From NCBI GenBank assembly GCA_900314985.1, contig OMXL01000008.1:1-64000 (forward strand): DNA of 64,000 bases, in the 5' to 3' direction. The notes beneath the pieces are model-generated. The model did not search any database and was not told where the DNA came from. It saw only the letters and a program-made list of their open reading frames with translations. The stretch comes from an uncultured Prevotellaceae bacterium. Lineage in GTDB: Bacteria > Bacteroidota > Bacteroidia > Bacteroidales > Bacteroidaceae. The position numbers and the translations under genes are program-made. Below, piece by piece: positions 51,988 to 62,551 of the stretch (position 1 is the first letter of the stretch; every line of letters begins with the position of its first letter).

Positions 51988-52971
51988 ATGGAATTTACAG
52001 CCAAGCAAATTGCCGATATGATTGGCGGTCGTGTTGAAGGCGATGAGCAAGCAAAAATCAACACTTTTGCGAAGATTGAAGAAGGCAAGAAAGGAGCCAT
52101 TTCTTTCCTGTCTAATCCCAAATATACGTCTTATATCTACGAGACTGAGTCGAGCGTAGTACTCATCAACGAAGATGTAGAACTCACCCAGCCAGTCAGT
52201 TGTACACTGATTCGTGTTAAAAATGCCTACGAGAGTGTAGCTAAGTTGCTGCAATTGTATGCCTCAATGATGCCTAAAAAGACAGGCATCGACCCATTGG
52301 CATTCGTTTCGAAGTCAGCTAAGATTGGTGAGAACGTATATATCGCTCCATTTGCCTATATTGGTGACAATGTAACCATTGGCGATGGTTCGCGCATCTT
52401 CCCTCATGTTACCATTTATGAGGGTTGTAAGATTGGTAAGAATGTCACCATTCATGCTGGTAGTGTCATTGGTGCCGATGGTTTCGGCTTTGCTCCCAAC
52501 CAAGAGGGCTATGACAAGATTCCACAGATTGGTATCGTAGTCATTGAAGACGATGTAGAGATCGGTGCCAACACCTGTGTAGACCGCTCTACCATGGGAC
52601 AGACTATCATCCACAAGGGTGTGAAGCTGGACAACCTGATTCAGGTGGCTCACAACTGTGAGATTGGTGAGAATACGGTTATGTCGGCACAGGTCGGCAT
52701 GGCAGGCTCTACGAAGATTGGTGCCTGGTGTATGGTTGGCGGACAAGCTGGTTTCTCTGGTCATATCAAGATTGCCGACAAGACCTTCGTAGGTGCTCAG
52801 TCTGGTGTCATCAGCAATACCAAGGGCAATGGTGAACAACTGATTGGTGCCCCCGCCATCGACCCAAAGATTTTCTTCAAGGCTCAAGCTGTCATGAAGC
52901 GTCTGCCCGATATGTATAAGGAATTGGGTATGTTGCGCAAGGAAATCGAAGAACTCAAGAAAACAAAATAA
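51988..52971 (+). CDS. lpxD: UDP-3-O-acylglucosamine N-acyltransferase
   Basis: A 327-residue trimeric enzyme of lipid A synthesis that adds the N-linked hydroxyacyl chain. The N-terminal uridine-binding domain (1-100) contains [18 protein letters not shown]; then a left-handed beta-helix of hexapeptide repeats ([20 protein letters not shown] and on), the catalytic His in [13 protein letters not shown], and a C-terminal helix ending in [10 protein letters not shown]. The order lpxD, lpxC/fabZ, lpxA is normal for Bacteroidales. First gene of a five-gene operon. Confidence 0.97.
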   Translation: MEFTAKQIADMIGGRVEGDEQAKINTFAKIEEGKKGAISFLSNPKYTSYIYETESSVVLINEDVELTQPVSCTLIRVKNAYESVAKLLQLYASMMPKKTGIDPLAFVSKSAKIGENVYIAPFAYIGDNVTIGDGSRIFPHVTIYEGCKIGKNVTIHAGSVIGADGFGFAPNQEGYDKIPQIGIVVIEDDVEIGANTCVDRSTMGQTIIHKGVKLDNLIQVAHNCEIGENTVMSAQVGMAGSTKIGAWCMVGGQAGFSGHIKIADKTFVGAQSGVISNTKGNGEQLIGAPAIDPKIFFKAQAVMKRLPDMYKELGMLRKEIEELKKTK

Positions 52972-52977
52972 GATACT

Positions 52978-54360
52978 ATGAAACAGAAGACACTCAAAGG
53001 CAGTTTCTCTCTCTTTGGTAAGGGACTGCATACGGGTTTGAATCTCACAGTAACATTTAATCCTGCTCCAGAAAATACTGGTTACAAGATACAGCGTATC
53101 GACCTTGAAGGCGAACCCATCATTGATGGTATTGCCGAGAATGTTATTGATACTCAGCGTGGTACCGTACTGGCTAAGGGCGACGCTCGCGTCTCTACTG
53201 TTGAACACGCACTGGCTGCACTCTATGCCATGGGCATCGATAACTGTCTGATGCAGGTAAACGGACCTGAGTTCCCTATTCTCGATGGTTCTTCTATCCA
53301 GTATGTAGAGAAGATCCAGGAGATTGGTACCGAAGAGCAGAACGCTCCCAAGGACTGGTACATTATCCGCAAGAAGATTGAAGTAAAAGACGAGAACACA
53401 GGTTCGTGCATTACCATCCTGCCTGACGACGAGTTCTCACTGACTGCGATGTGCTCCTTTGAGTCAAAGTTCATCAATTCGCAGTTTGCTACACTCGATA
53501 GTACTGAACAGTTTGTCACAGAGATTGCTGCTGCCCGCACCTTCGTTTTCGTGCGCGACATCGAGCCCCTGTTGCAGGCTAACCTCATCAAGGGTGGCGA
53601 CATGGACAATGCCATCGTCATCTACGAGCGTCAGACCACACAGGAGCGTCTCGATATGCTGGCAGATATGCTGGGCGTAGAGCACCGAGACGCCACTGAG
53701 CTGGGATATATCCAGCACAAACCACTGGTTTGGGAGAATGAGTGTACGCGTCATAAGCTGCTTGACATCATCGGCGATATGGCACTGATTGGTAAACCCA
53801 TCAAGGGTCGTATCATTGCCACCCGTCCAGGTCATACTATTAATAATAAGTTCGCGCGACAGATGCGCAAGGAGATTCGTAAGCACGAGATTCAAGCTCC
53901 CGTCTACGATCCCAATGAAGAGCCCATCATGGATGTGAACCGCATCCGCGAACTGCTTCCCCACCGCTATCCCATGCAGTTGGTTGACAAGGTGACGGCA
54001 CTGGGTGCTAACACCATCGTAGGTATCAAGAACGTCACCTCTAACGAGCCGTTCTTCCAAGGGCACTTCCCTGAAGAGCCCGTCATGCCTGGCGTACTGC
54101 AGATTGAGGCTATGGCGCAGTGCGGTGGATTGTTGGTACTGAACACACTGGAGAATCCTTCAAGCTGGTCAACCTATTTCATGAAGATTGACGACGTAAA
54201 ATTCCGTCAGAAGGTAGTTCCTGGTGACACACTGATTTTCAAGGTTGACCTGCTGGCTCCTGTACGCCACGGAATCTCTTCAATGAAGGGATACATCTTC
54301 GTTGGCGACCACGTAGTAGCCGAAGCAACCTTTACTGCACAGATTGTTAAGAATAAATAA
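52978..54360 (+). CDS. lpxC/fabZ: Bifunctional LpxC deacetylase / FabZ dehydratase
   Basis: A 460-residue fusion characteristic of Bacteroidota. Residues 1-305 are UDP-3-O-acyl-GlcNAc deacetylase, the committed step of lipid A synthesis (zinc ligands in VSTVEHALAALYAMG and HKLLDIIGDMAL, and GPEFPILDGSS). Residues 310-460 are 3-hydroxyacyl-ACP dehydratase (LLPHRYPMQLVDKV; GHFPEEPVMPGVLQIEAMAQ with catalytic His and Glu). The fusion links the lipid A and fatty-acid branches, which compete for hydroxyacyl-ACP. Six bases after lpxD. Confidence 0.98.
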   Translation: MKQKTLKGSFSLFGKGLHTGLNLTVTFNPAPENTGYKIQRIDLEGEPIIDGIAENVIDTQRGTVLAKGDARVSTVEHALAALYAMGIDNCLMQVNGPEFPILDGSSIQYVEKIQEIGTEEQNAPKDWYIIRKKIEVKDENTGSCITILPDDEFSLTAMCSFESKFINSQFATLDSTEQFVTEIAAARTFVFVRDIEPLLQANLIKGGDMDNAIVIYERQTTQERLDMLADMLGVEHRDATELGYIQHKPLVWENECTRHKLLDIIGDMALIGKPIKGRIIATRPGHTINNKFARQMRKEIRKHEIQAPVYDPNEEPIMDVNRIRELLPHRYPMQLVDKVTALGANTIVGIKNVTSNEPFFQGHFPEEPVMPGVLQIEAMAQCGGLLVLNTLENPSSWSTYFMKIDDVKFRQKVVPGDTLIFKVDLLAPVRHGISSMKGYIFVGDHVVAEATFTAQIVKNK

Positions 54361-54381
54361 TAAGGATTAACGGATAATACT

Positions 54382-55152
54382 ATGAATCAAATACATCCAT
54401 TGGCAGTAGTAGACCCAGAAGCCAAAATTGGTGACAACAACGTCATTGGGCCTTTCTGCGTGATTGACAAGAATGTCGTTATTGGCAACAACAACAAGTT
54501 CCTGAATAACGTAACCATTCACTATGGTGCTCGTATTGGTAACAACAACGAGTTTTTCCCAGGTGCCAGCATCTCTACCAAGCCCCAAGATTTGAAATTC
54601 AAGGGCGAGGAAACCACCTGCGAGATTGGCGACAACAACTCTATCCGCGAGAATGTCACCATCAGCCGTGGTACTGCTTCAAGAGGCAAGACTGTTGTGG
54701 GCAACGGTAACCTATTGATGGAGAACATGCACATCGGTCACGACTGTGTTATCGGTAACGGCTGCATCATCGGCAACTCTACGAAGTTTGCCGGTGAGGT
54801 GGAAGTCGACGACTGCGCCATCATCTCTGCTACCTGTCTGTTCCACCAATTTACTCGCGTGGGTGGATATATCATGTTCCAGGGTGGTACCCGTACCTCT
54901 CAGGATATTCCTCCCTACGTACTGGCTGGTAAAGAACCTGTACGCTATGCAGGTGTCAACCTGATTGGACTGCGCCGTAGAGGATTCTCTAACGAGGTCA
55001 TCGACGCTATCCACGATGCCTATCGCATCATCTACTCTAAGGGTATCATGAAGGATGGTGTGGCAGAAGCTCGTGCTAAATATCCCGACTCTAAGGAGGT
55101 AGAATACATCTGCTCATTTATTGAGAGTTCAAAGCGTGGTGTGATACGTTGA
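54382..55152 (+). CDS. lpxA: UDP-N-acetylglucosamine O-acyltransferase
   Basis: A 256-residue trimeric hexapeptide-repeat enzyme, the first step of lipid A synthesis. The beta-helix begins HPLAVVDPEAKIGDNNVIGP, with the catalytic His in NMHIGHDCVIGN, followed by FTRVGGYIMFQGGTRTSQDI and a helical C-terminus (NLIGLRRRGFSNEVIDAIHD). Its stop codon TGA is formed by the first unit of the repeat tract that separates it from miaA. Confidence 0.97.
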   Translation: MNQIHPLAVVDPEAKIGDNNVIGPFCVIDKNVVIGNNNKFLNNVTIHYGARIGNNNEFFPGASISTKPQDLKFKGEETTCEIGDNNSIRENVTISRGTASRGKTVVGNGNLLMENMHIGHDCVIGNGCIIGNSTKFAGEVEVDDCAIISATCLFHQFTRVGGYIMFQGGTRTSQDIPPYVLAGKEPVRYAGVNLIGLRRRGFSNEVIDAIHDAYRIIYSKGIMKDGVAEARAKYPDSKEVEYICSFIESSKRGVIR

Positions 55153-55218
55153 ACATTGAACGTTGAACATTGAACGTTGAACATTGAACGTTGAACGTTG
55201 AACATTGAACGTTGAACT
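55149..55218. repeat. 7-bp tandem repeat tract (TTGAACR, 10 exact-length copies)
   Basis: Exactly 70 bases, ten units of TTGAACA/G (last TTGAACT), from within the lpxA stop codon to the base before the miaA ATG. It is the longest tract in the window and leaves no ordinary Shine-Dalgarno for miaA. Confidence 0.95.
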
Positions 55219-56118
55219 ATGGATACGCTCGTTGTGATTACAGGTCCTACGGCGGTAGGGAAGACGGCGCTGACAATGCAGTTGGCACAGCACTACGGCG
55301 TACCTGTCATCAATGCCGACTCGCGACAAATATACCGCGAACTGAAAATCGGGACAGCGGCACCTACTGCCGAACAGCAACAGCTGGTGAAGCACTACTT
55401 TGTAGGCACGAAGAGCATCGACGATTACTATAACGCCTCCATGTATGAGCAAGAGGTACTGGAACTGTTGGACGCTGAGCGTTCAACTTTCCATGTTTTA
55501 AGCGGAGGCTCTATGATGTATATCGACGCCGTATGCAATGGCATTGACGACATCCCTACTGTGCGCGACGATATCCGTGAGGAGATGAAGCGACGCTATG
55601 CCGAAGAGGGATTGGAAGCACTCTGTGAAGACCTGCGCCGACTAGATCCAGAGCACTACGCCATCGTAGACCGCCAAAACCATCGTCGCGTGATTCATGC
55701 ATTGGAAATTTGCTACCAGACGGGACGCACCTACACCTCTTTCCGTACACAGCAGAAGAAAGAACGTCCATTCCGTATCGTGAAAATTGGACTGAATCGT
55801 GATCGAGAAGAACTCTACAATCGCATCAACCAACGTGTCGACCAAATGATGGAAGACGGATTGTTGGACGAGGTAAAGAGTCTCATTAGCAAAAGAAACA
55901 CAAACGCCTTAAATACAGTAGGATACAAAGAACTGTTCGACTATCTTGACGGACGCTGGTCGCTCGACGAAGCAATAGAACGCATCAAAGGAAATACCCG
56001 TCGCTATGCCCGCAAACAACTCACTTGGTACAAGCGCGATGCAGACATGCGATGGTTTCATCCAGATAATATAGAAGAAATACTGAACTATCTAACGCAA
56101 TATGAAAAAGTACATTGA
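55219..56118 (+). CDS. miaA: tRNA dimethylallyltransferase
   Basis: A 299-residue enzyme that prenylates A37 of tRNAs reading UNN codons. The P-loop is [18 protein letters not shown], followed by the substrate motif [20 protein letters not shown], the lid [20 protein letters not shown], and the tRNA-binding [16 protein letters not shown] and [14 protein letters not shown] full-length protein. The next gene starts within its last 17 bases in another frame. Confidence 0.96.
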   Translation: MDTLVVITGPTAVGKTALTMQLAQHYGVPVINADSRQIYRELKIGTAAPTAEQQQLVKHYFVGTKSIDDYYNASMYEQEVLELLDAERSTFHVLSGGSMMYIDAVCNGIDDIPTVRDDIREEMKRRYAEEGLEALCEDLRRLDPEHYAIVDRQNHRRVIHALEICYQTGRTYTSFRTQQKKERPFRIVKIGLNRDREELYNRINQRVDQMMEDGLLDEVKSLISKRNTNALNTVGYKELFDYLDGRWSLDEAIERIKGNTRRYARKQLTWYKRDADMRWFHPDNIEEILNYLTQYEKVH

Positions 56119-58564
56119 CATATGCTGGAACGCCATCCGTAATGGTTGGAACAAGTCATGGACATGGTATAAAGGACTCTATACAGGCCGTAAATGGTAC
56201 ACCAAGACAGGTATCGGTTTCGCGTCATTTATCGTTGCCTTCATGCTCTACCTCTTCATGGTAGACATCAACTTCCTCTGGCTCTTTGGACGCTCACCGG
56301 GTTTGAGTTCTATCATGCACCCCAAAACGGTACAAGCCTCAGAGCTGTATAGTGCCGATGGCGTACTCATTGGCAAGTACTTTAGCGAGAACCGTACTCC
56401 TGTAGAGTACGAAGATATCAACCCCGTATTCTGGGAGGCACTGGTAGATACTGAAGACGAACGTTTCTACCACCATTTCGGCATAGACTTCCAAGGTGTC
56501 TTCGCTGCTTTCAAAGACTATGTGGTACACCACGACGCTCGTGGTGCATCGACCATCACTCAACAGCTGGTCAAGAACATGTTCCGTGTTCGTACAGAGT
56601 ATTCTACAGGTTTGTTGGGCAACATTCCTGGTGTCAAGATGCTCATCATGAAGAGCAAAGAGTGGATTACAGCTGTGAAGATTGAGCTCTTCTTTAATAA
56701 GAAGGAAATCCTCACGATGTATGCCAATACCGTAGACTTCGGTTCAAACGCTTTCGGCATCAAGACTGCCGCCAAGACCTACTTCGGCACAACACCCAAG
56801 AATCTGACCGCCGACCAGGCAGCTGTTCTTGTGGGACTGCTGAAAGCTACCACCTACTATAATCCCCGCATCAATCCAAAGAACTCCATGAACCGTCGTA
56901 ACGTAGTGCTTAACAATATGATGAAGCACAACCACCTGACGCAGGAGGCTTACGACACACTGACACTCAAGCCTGTCAAGCTGGACTTCAGCGTGGAAAA
57001 CAACTACGATGGTCAGGCGCTCTACTTCCGCGAAGCTGTGAAGAACCACCTGCAGAAGTGGTGTTCAGAAAACGGATACGACCTCTACAAGGACGGTCTA
57101 AAGATCTACACCACCATCGACACGCGTATGCAAAAGTATGCTGAGGAAGCTGCCGTCAAGCAGATGAAGCAGGTGCAGAAGACCTTCAACGCTCACTGGG
57201 GTTCTACTAACCCCTGGCAGGATGAGCGTCACGTAGAAATCCCCCACTTCATCGAGGACTTGGCCAAGAAGACGTCCTACTACAAGATGTTGGCCCAGAA
57301 GTACGACAACAATCAGGATAGCATCGACTACTACCTGAATCTGCCGCACAAGGTAAAGCTCTTCGACTATGAACAGGGAACCATTGAGAAAGAGATGTCT
57401 ACGATGGACTCTATCCGCTATATGGAGCATTTCATGCACTGCGGCTTCATTGCCATGGAACCTCAGACAGGCCATGTAAAGGCTTGGGTGGGCGACATCG
57501 ATTTCAAGACGTGGAAGTATGACAAGGTGACGGCTATGCGTCAGCCAGGCTCAACCTTCAAACTCTTTGTATATACCGAGGCTATGAATCAGGGTATCAC
57601 ACCTTGTGACACTCGTAAAGACGAATACTTCTCCATGCAGGTCTATGATGCCAAGCAGAAGAAGGAAGTAACTTGGGCTCCTACCAATGCCGATGGTCGC
57701 TTCTCGGGTGCGAATATTACGCTGAAGCAAGCTTTCGCCATGAGTATCAACTCGGTGGCTGTACGTTTGGGACAGGAGTGTGGCATTGAGCGTATTGCCA
57801 AGACAGCTCATGATATGGGTATCAACAGTCATCTCGACCCCACTCCAGCACTGGCGCTGGGTTCAAGTGACGTCACACTGGAGGAACTGGTCAACGCTTA
57901 TTGTACACCCTGTAACAATGGTGTACATCGTGATCCCGTTCTCGTAACCCGCATCCTTGACCGAGACGGCAATGTAATCTATACAGCTCCTGACGACGAC
58001 GAACAGGTCATCTCCCGTAAGTCTGCCTTTATGGTTCAGCAGTTACTGATGGGCGGTATGAGTGGTACCTCGTCACGTCTGCGTGGCTTCGTGGGCTACG
58101 ATACCGATACCGACTTCGGTGGCAAGACGGGTACATCAAACAACCACTCCGATGCATGGTTCATCGGTACCACACCAAAGTTGGTCGTTGGTGCCTGGGT
58201 AGGTGGCGAATATCGTTGCATTCACTTCCGCACAGGTGAACTGGGTCAGGGCAACCGTACGGCATTGCCTATCTGTGGCTACTTCCTGCAGAGCGTATTG
58301 GCAGACAAGACCTTCCAGAAATATCATGCTAAGTTCGATAAGTTCGATGGTCTGTCACCCAACGATTACAACTGTGGTGGCTACTTCAAGGCACCTTCTG
58401 ATTCAGACTCACTGGCCGTTGATAGCTTGGCACTGGATGGCGAACGTACTGTTGAGGTCATCGACGAGATGGGCAACATCGTCAGTCGTCCCGCTGAGTC
58501 TAATGCCAACAGCCAGTCACTACCAGACAACCGCCAGTCTGCAGAAGAGCCGAAAGAAGATTAA
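56102..58564 (+). CDS. Class A penicillin-binding protein 1A
   Basis: An 820-residue bifunctional peptidoglycan synthase. A cytoplasmic N-terminus and membrane helix ([20 protein letters not shown]) precede the GT51 glycosyltransferase ([30 protein letters not shown]) and the transpeptidase with SxxK in [12 protein letters not shown], SxN in [10 protein letters not shown] and KTG in [15 protein letters not shown] low-complexity acidic tail closes the protein. Its place behind the lpx genes puts lipid A and wall synthesis on one transcript. Confidence 0.96.
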   Translation: MKKYIDICWNAIRNGWNKSWTWYKGLYTGRKWYTKTGIGFASFIVAFMLYLFMVDINFLWLFGRSPGLSSIMHPKTVQASELYSADGVLIGKYFSENRTPVEYEDINPVFWEALVDTEDERFYHHFGIDFQGVFAAFKDYVVHHDARGASTITQQLVKNMFRVRTEYSTGLLGNIPGVKMLIMKSKEWITAVKIELFFNKKEILTMYANTVDFGSNAFGIKTAAKTYFGTTPKNLTADQAAVLVGLLKATTYYNPRINPKNSMNRRNVVLNNMMKHNHLTQEAYDTLTLKPVKLDFSVENNYDGQALYFREAVKNHLQKWCSENGYDLYKDGLKIYTTIDTRMQKYAEEAAVKQMKQVQKTFNAHWGSTNPWQDERHVEIPHFIEDLAKKTSYYKMLAQKYDNNQDSIDYYLNLPHKVKLFDYEQGTIEKEMSTMDSIRYMEHFMHCGFIAMEPQTGHVKAWVGDIDFKTWKYDKVTAMRQPGSTFKLFVYTEAMNQGITPCDTRKDEYFSMQVYDAKQKKEVTWAPTNADGRFSGANITLKQAFAMSINSVAVRLGQECGIERIAKTAHDMGINSHLDPTPALALGSSDVTLEELVNAYCTPCNNGVHRDPVLVTRILDRDGNVIYTAPDDDEQVISRKSAFMVQQLLMGGMSGTSSRLRGFVGYDTDTDFGGKTGTSNNHSDAWFIGTTPKLVVGAWVGGEYRCIHFRTGELGQGNRTALPICGYFLQSVLADKTFQKYHAKFDKFDGLSPNDYNCGGYFKAPSDSDSLAVDSLALDGERTVEVIDEMGNIVSRPAESNANSQSLPDNRQSAEEPKED

Positions 58565-58602
58565 TAATATTTATTAATTCCGACATTTTTTTTGTGTTTT
58601 AT

Positions 58603-58633
58603 TTTGCTATGTCAAATATAAATTGTAATTTTA
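58603..58633 (+). promoter_or_regulatory. Promoter of the arabinose/sugar operon
   Basis: TTTG 58603-58606, 19-base spacer, TAATTTTA 58626-58633, 39 bases before the ATG at 58672. The last base departs from TTTG, which fits a regulated promoter; I could not identify an AraR operator by eye. Confidence 0.6.
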
Positions 58634-58671
58634 CACCCAAATTTGACTATCCAACTTAAAACACAAAAGAA

Positions 58672-59838
58672 ATGAAAGGCTTAAAAGCAACATTTTGTCT
58701 CGTAGGCGTTGCAGCAGCAATGCTTACAGCTTGTAGTTCTGCCCCTGAGCAGACACTGACAGTGTCAGGACTCGATCCTGCAAAGTTCGACATCCTCATC
58801 AACGAGAAGCCCGTCAAGCTCTACACGTTGAAGAACCAGAACGGCATGGAGGTGTGCATCACTAACTATGGTGCTCGCATCGTGTCGTTGGTAGTTCCCG
58901 ACAAGGATGGCAAGCCCACCGATGTCGTACTGGGTTTCGACAACATCGCACAGTATGCTGACACGTTGAATTCTCCCTCTGACTACGGTTCAAGCGTAGG
59001 TCGTTATGCCAACCGCATCAAGAACGGTCAGTTCAAGCTGGGCGACGCTGAATATCAGCTGAAGCAAAACGACGGTCCTAACTGTCTGCACGGTGGTGGT
59101 ACGACCGGCTGGATGAACCAGGTCTATGACGCTGAGCAGATTGGCGACTCAATCCTGAAGCTGACCATTGTCGCTGAAGATGGTGAGAACGGTTTCCCCG
59201 GTAAGGTAACAGCCGTTACAACCTACAAGGTTACTGCCGACAACGTGCTCGACATGACTTGGGAGGCAACAACAGACAAAGAGACCATCATCAACCAGAC
59301 CAACCACAACTATTACAACTTGAGTGGTGACTTCACACAGGCTGCTTATGATCAGGTGCTGTATGTCAATGCCGACAAATTCACTGCTTCTGACAAGCTG
59401 TACATTCCTACTGGCGAGATTCGCGACGTAGAGGGTACCGCTATGGACTTCCGTACTCCCCACGCTGTTGGCGACTCTATCAACAGCCAGTACGATCAGG
59501 TGCAGAACGCTACCGGTTACGACCACAACTACTGTCTGAACACCGCTGGTGACGACACACAGGTTTGTGCTTCGCTGTACTCTCCGAAGACTGGTATCTT
59601 CATGGAGATGTTCACCAACGAGCCAGGTGTACAGGTTTATAGCGGCAACTTCCAGGGTGTTGGCAAGGATGCCGACATCATCCGCAAGCACGGTCTGAAG
59701 TATCCAAAGCATGTCAGCGTATGTCTGGAGAGCCAGAAGTATCCCGACAGCCCCAACCATCCTGAGTGGGCAAGTCCCGTACTGAAGCCAGGCGAGAAGT
59801 ATTTCAGCCACGCTGCTTACAAGTTCTCTGTCAAGTAA
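58672..59838 (+). CDS. Aldose 1-epimerase, lipoprotein type
   Basis: A 388-residue galactose mutarotase-like enzyme that interconverts sugar anomers. The N-terminus LVGVAAAMLTACSS has a lipobox, so it is exported and lipid-anchored. The family motifs GRYANRIKNGQFKLGD, LHGGGTTGWMNQVYD, the catalytic His in NQTNHNYYNLSG and the Glu in VCLESQKYPDSPNHPEW are present. It probably supplies the right anomer to the symporter encoded 28 bases downstream. First gene of the arabinose cluster. Confidence 0.93.
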   Translation: MKGLKATFCLVGVAAAMLTACSSAPEQTLTVSGLDPAKFDILINEKPVKLYTLKNQNGMEVCITNYGARIVSLVVPDKDGKPTDVVLGFDNIAQYADTLNSPSDYGSSVGRYANRIKNGQFKLGDAEYQLKQNDGPNCLHGGGTTGWMNQVYDAEQIGDSILKLTIVAEDGENGFPGKVTAVTTYKVTADNVLDMTWEATTDKETIINQTNHNYYNLSGDFTQAAYDQVLYVNADKFTASDKLYIPTGEIRDVEGTAMDFRTPHAVGDSINSQYDQVQNATGYDHNYCLNTAGDDTQVCASLYSPKTGIFMEMFTNEPGVQVYSGNFQGVGKDADIIRKHGLKYPKHVSVCLESQKYPDSPNHPEWASPVLKPGEKYFSHAAYKFSVK

Positions 59839-59866
59839 AGAAAACTAACACAACTATAATTAATTT

Positions 59867-61849
59867 ATGAACAAAATTATTGAGGCACTGAGCAACAACG
59901 GATTTGCTCCTGCCGACTATCTGGTATTTATCATTTACATTATTATTCTTGTTGGCATGGGACTGTTCCTGTCGCGCAGCAAGAAAGGAGAAGAGAAATC
60001 GTCAACCGACTACTTCCTGGCCGGTAACACCCTGACATGGTGGGCTGTGGGTGCATCACTCATCGCTGCCAACATTTCTGCCGAGCAGTTTATCGGTATG
60101 TCAGGTTCAGCATTCGCATCTGGTATTGCACAGGCTGCCTATGAGCTGATGGCTGCTGCTACGCTGCTCGTAGTAGGTAAGTTCCTGCTGCCACTGATGA
60201 TTGAGAAGAAAATTTTCACCATTCCTCAGTTCCTGCGCGAGCGCTACAACTGGGGTGTAGGTTTCGCATTCTCACTGCTGTGGCTGTTCCTTTACATCTT
60301 CGTCAACCTGACCTCTGTAGCATGGCTTGGTGCGCTGGCTATTCAGCAGATTCTAGGCTTGCCAACCGACATGATCATCAACGTTGGTGGCATGGAGATT
60401 GACCAGGTTCGTATGTGCATCATTCTCGCCCTGTTCCTCATTGCCGGTATCTACTCTATCTATGGTGGTCTGGCATCTGTAGCATGGACTGACGTAATGC
60501 AGGTTACCTTCCTTGTTGGTGGTGGTCTGATTACCGCTTACGCTGCCCTGTCAGTTATTGGTAACGAGATGGGCTTAGGCGGTGCATGGGATGCACTGGC
60601 ACATATCAAAGACTATCTGGCATCTATTGATGGCGACAAGCACTTCAACCTCGTGGTTACTCGTAACGAAGAGCTCTATCCCGTCATCAATGGTGTTGCT
60701 GATAGCGCTGGCAACATCATTCAGAAGGAAGACCCCTTCTTCACCAATCCTGGTATCGTACTGATCTTCGGTGCTCTGTGGCTGACCAACCTCGGTTACT
60801 GGGGCTTCAACCAGTACATCATTCAGAAGGGTCTGGCTGCTAAATCACTCGACGAGGCTAAGAAGGGTATGGTATTCGCTGCCTTCCTGAAGATTTTGAT
60901 TCCATTCATCGTTTGTATCCCTGGCGTATGTGCATTCTATATTATGAACGCTCCTGAGTGCGACGGTCTGCGCGAGACGCTGGCTGGCTCTATCACTCGT
61001 TCTGACGATGCATATCCTTTCCTGATTCGTAACTTCACTCCTACCGTTGTTAAGGGTCTGAGCTTTGCTGCACTGGCTGCCGCTGTTATCTCTTCACTGG
61101 CATCTATGTTCAACTCTACCTCTACCCTCTTCACAATGGATATCTACAAGCAGTTCATCAACAAGAACGCCTCTGAGAAGCGTCTGGTGAACGTAGGTCG
61201 TATGACTTCTGTTAGTGCACTGATTATCGCCCTGATTGCTGTTTACCCATTGATGGGTGGTATCGACCAGGCCTTCCAGTTCATCCAGGAGTACTCCGCC
61301 TTCGTATATCCCGGTGTGGTAGTTATCTTCGGTCTTGGTCTGTTGTGGAAGCGTGCCAGCGGTACTGCTGCTGTGGTCTGCGCCATCGGTACCTTCGCCT
61401 TCTCTATCATCTATAAGTTTGCCTTCCCCGAAATGCCATTCCTCGTACGTTCTGGTGTCGTATTCATCTCACTGATCATCCTGTTTGTATGGATTTCGCT
61501 GAAGAGCAAGAAGGCTGTTCCTGCTGACGAGCTTGACGAGCACACCATTAAGACCCAGCTGCGCTGGAGTAACATCATGTTTGTCATTGCAGCCGTATCG
61601 TTCGTACTGTTCATTGGTGGTTTCTTCAACACCACAATGCACATCCACGGTTTCGAGGGTGCTATGATCTTCTTCGCTGCTATCACAGCTACTATCGGTA
61701 TCTACCTGCGTTCTAACGCACTCGATAAGGTTCAGGATCCCAAGCTGGTTGCCATCGACCTGAAGATTTTCCACACCGACAAGATTTTCAACATCGGTGC
61801 CTTTGGTGTGATTATCATCCTGACAATCCTGTACATTGCTCTGTGGTAA
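59867..61849 (+). CDS. Sodium/sugar symporter (SSS family)
   Basis: A 660-residue inner-membrane transporter with about 14 helices. The family signature is clear in STDYFLAGNTLTWWAVGASL, AANISAEQFIGMSGSAFASG and SSLASMFNSTSTLFTMDIYK. Such SGLT-like proteins take up glucose, galactose or arabinose with sodium; given araD and araA downstream, L-arabinose or an arabinose-containing sugar is the likeliest substrate, by inference from context. The next gene's start codon lies 20 bases after its stop. Confidence 0.93.
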   Translation: MNKIIEALSNNGFAPADYLVFIIYIIILVGMGLFLSRSKKGEEKSSTDYFLAGNTLTWWAVGASLIAANISAEQFIGMSGSAFASGIAQAAYELMAAATLLVVGKFLLPLMIEKKIFTIPQFLRERYNWGVGFAFSLLWLFLYIFVNLTSVAWLGALAIQQILGLPTDMIINVGGMEIDQVRMCIILALFLIAGIYSIYGGLASVAWTDVMQVTFLVGGGLITAYAALSVIGNEMGLGGAWDALAHIKDYLASIDGDKHFNLVVTRNEELYPVINGVADSAGNIIQKEDPFFTNPGIVLIFGALWLTNLGYWGFNQYIIQKGLAAKSLDEAKKGMVFAAFLKILIPFIVCIPGVCAFYIMNAPECDGLRETLAGSITRSDDAYPFLIRNFTPTVVKGLSFAALAAAVISSLASMFNSTSTLFTMDIYKQFINKNASEKRLVNVGRMTSVSALIIALIAVYPLMGGIDQAFQFIQEYSAFVYPGVVVIFGLGLLWKRASGTAAVVCAIGTFAFSIIYKFAFPEMPFLVRSGVVFISLIILFVWISLKSKKAVPADELDEHTIKTQLRWSNIMFVIAAVSFVLFIGGFFNTTMHIHGFEGAMIFFAAITATIGIYLRSNALDKVQDPKLVAIDLKIFHTDKIFNIGAFGVIIILTILYIALW

Positions 61850-61868
61850 TACCCAATTGCAAACAACC

Positions 61869-62546
61869 ATGACCCAGTATTATATTGAACATCAAAAGAT
61901 CCTTGTATCGGTGGACTGCATCATCTTCGGCTTTGAACAAAACAAGCTGAAGGTGTTGCTGGGCCACCGACCCATCGACCCTGGGAAAGGCTTATGGAGT
62001 CTCTACGGAGGTTTCGTACGCAACGAGGAAAGTGTGGACGAGGCTGCAGACCGTACGCTCTTTGAGCTGACGGGTCTGCGCAACGTCTATATGCGACAGG
62101 TGGGCGCTTTCGGTAGTGTCGATCGCGACCCCGGTGCTCGCGTGGTGAGTGTTGCCTATTATGCGCTCATCAATGTGAAGGACTATGACAGTAAGCTGCT
62201 GACGGAGCATGATGTGGAATGGGTAAACATCGAGGAACTCCCTGAGATGTTCTCTGACCACAAGCAGATGATTAAGAAAGCACGTAAGCTGATGCAGCAG
62301 AAGATTCGCACAGAGCCCATCAGTTTCCAGCTGCTTCCTGGTCTGTTTACCCTCACCCAGTTACAGCGTCTCTATGAGGCTGTCAATGGTGAAGAGGTTG
62401 ACAAGCGTAACTTCCGCAAGCGCATCAAAGAAATGGACTTCATTGAGAAGACCGACCTGATAGACAAGACTGGCTCCAAGCGTGGTGCCTATCTCTATCG
62501 CTTCAACAAGAATGCGTTCAACGAAGATTCAAACTTCAAATTATAA
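61869..62546 (+). CDS. araR: Nudix/NrtR-family regulator, probable AraR
   Basis: A 225-residue transcription regulator of the NrtR group: a Nudix domain (about 10-145) joined to a winged helix (about 155-225, [20 protein letters not shown]). The Nudix box [20 protein letters not shown] has lost the REx2EE catalytic carboxylates (RTLFEL), as expected for a ligand sensor rather than a hydrolase. In Bacteroides thetaiotaomicron the arabinose regulator AraR is of this family, and the gene here lies between the symporter and araD, so AraR is the likely identity. Start at 61869. Confidence 0.85.
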   Translation: MTQYYIEHQKILVSVDCIIFGFEQNKLKVLLGHRPIDPGKGLWSLYGGFVRNEESVDEAADRTLFELTGLRNVYMRQVGAFGSVDRDPGARVVSVAYYALINVKDYDSKLLTEHDVEWVNIEELPEMFSDHKQMIKKARKLMQQKIRTEPISFQLLPGLFTLTQLQRLYEAVNGEEVDKRNFRKRIKEMDFIEKTDLIDKTGSKRGAYLYRFNKNAFNEDSNFKL

Positions 62547-62551
62547 TCACA

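Noticed and set aside
52315..53208. Minus-strand frame of 297 codons across lpxD and lpxC
   Set aside because: Spans the junction of two certain genes on the other strand and has no family resemblance.
55149..55218. Tandem repeats that could suggest a CRISPR array
   Set aside because: The unit is 7 bases with no spacers and no cas genes nearby.
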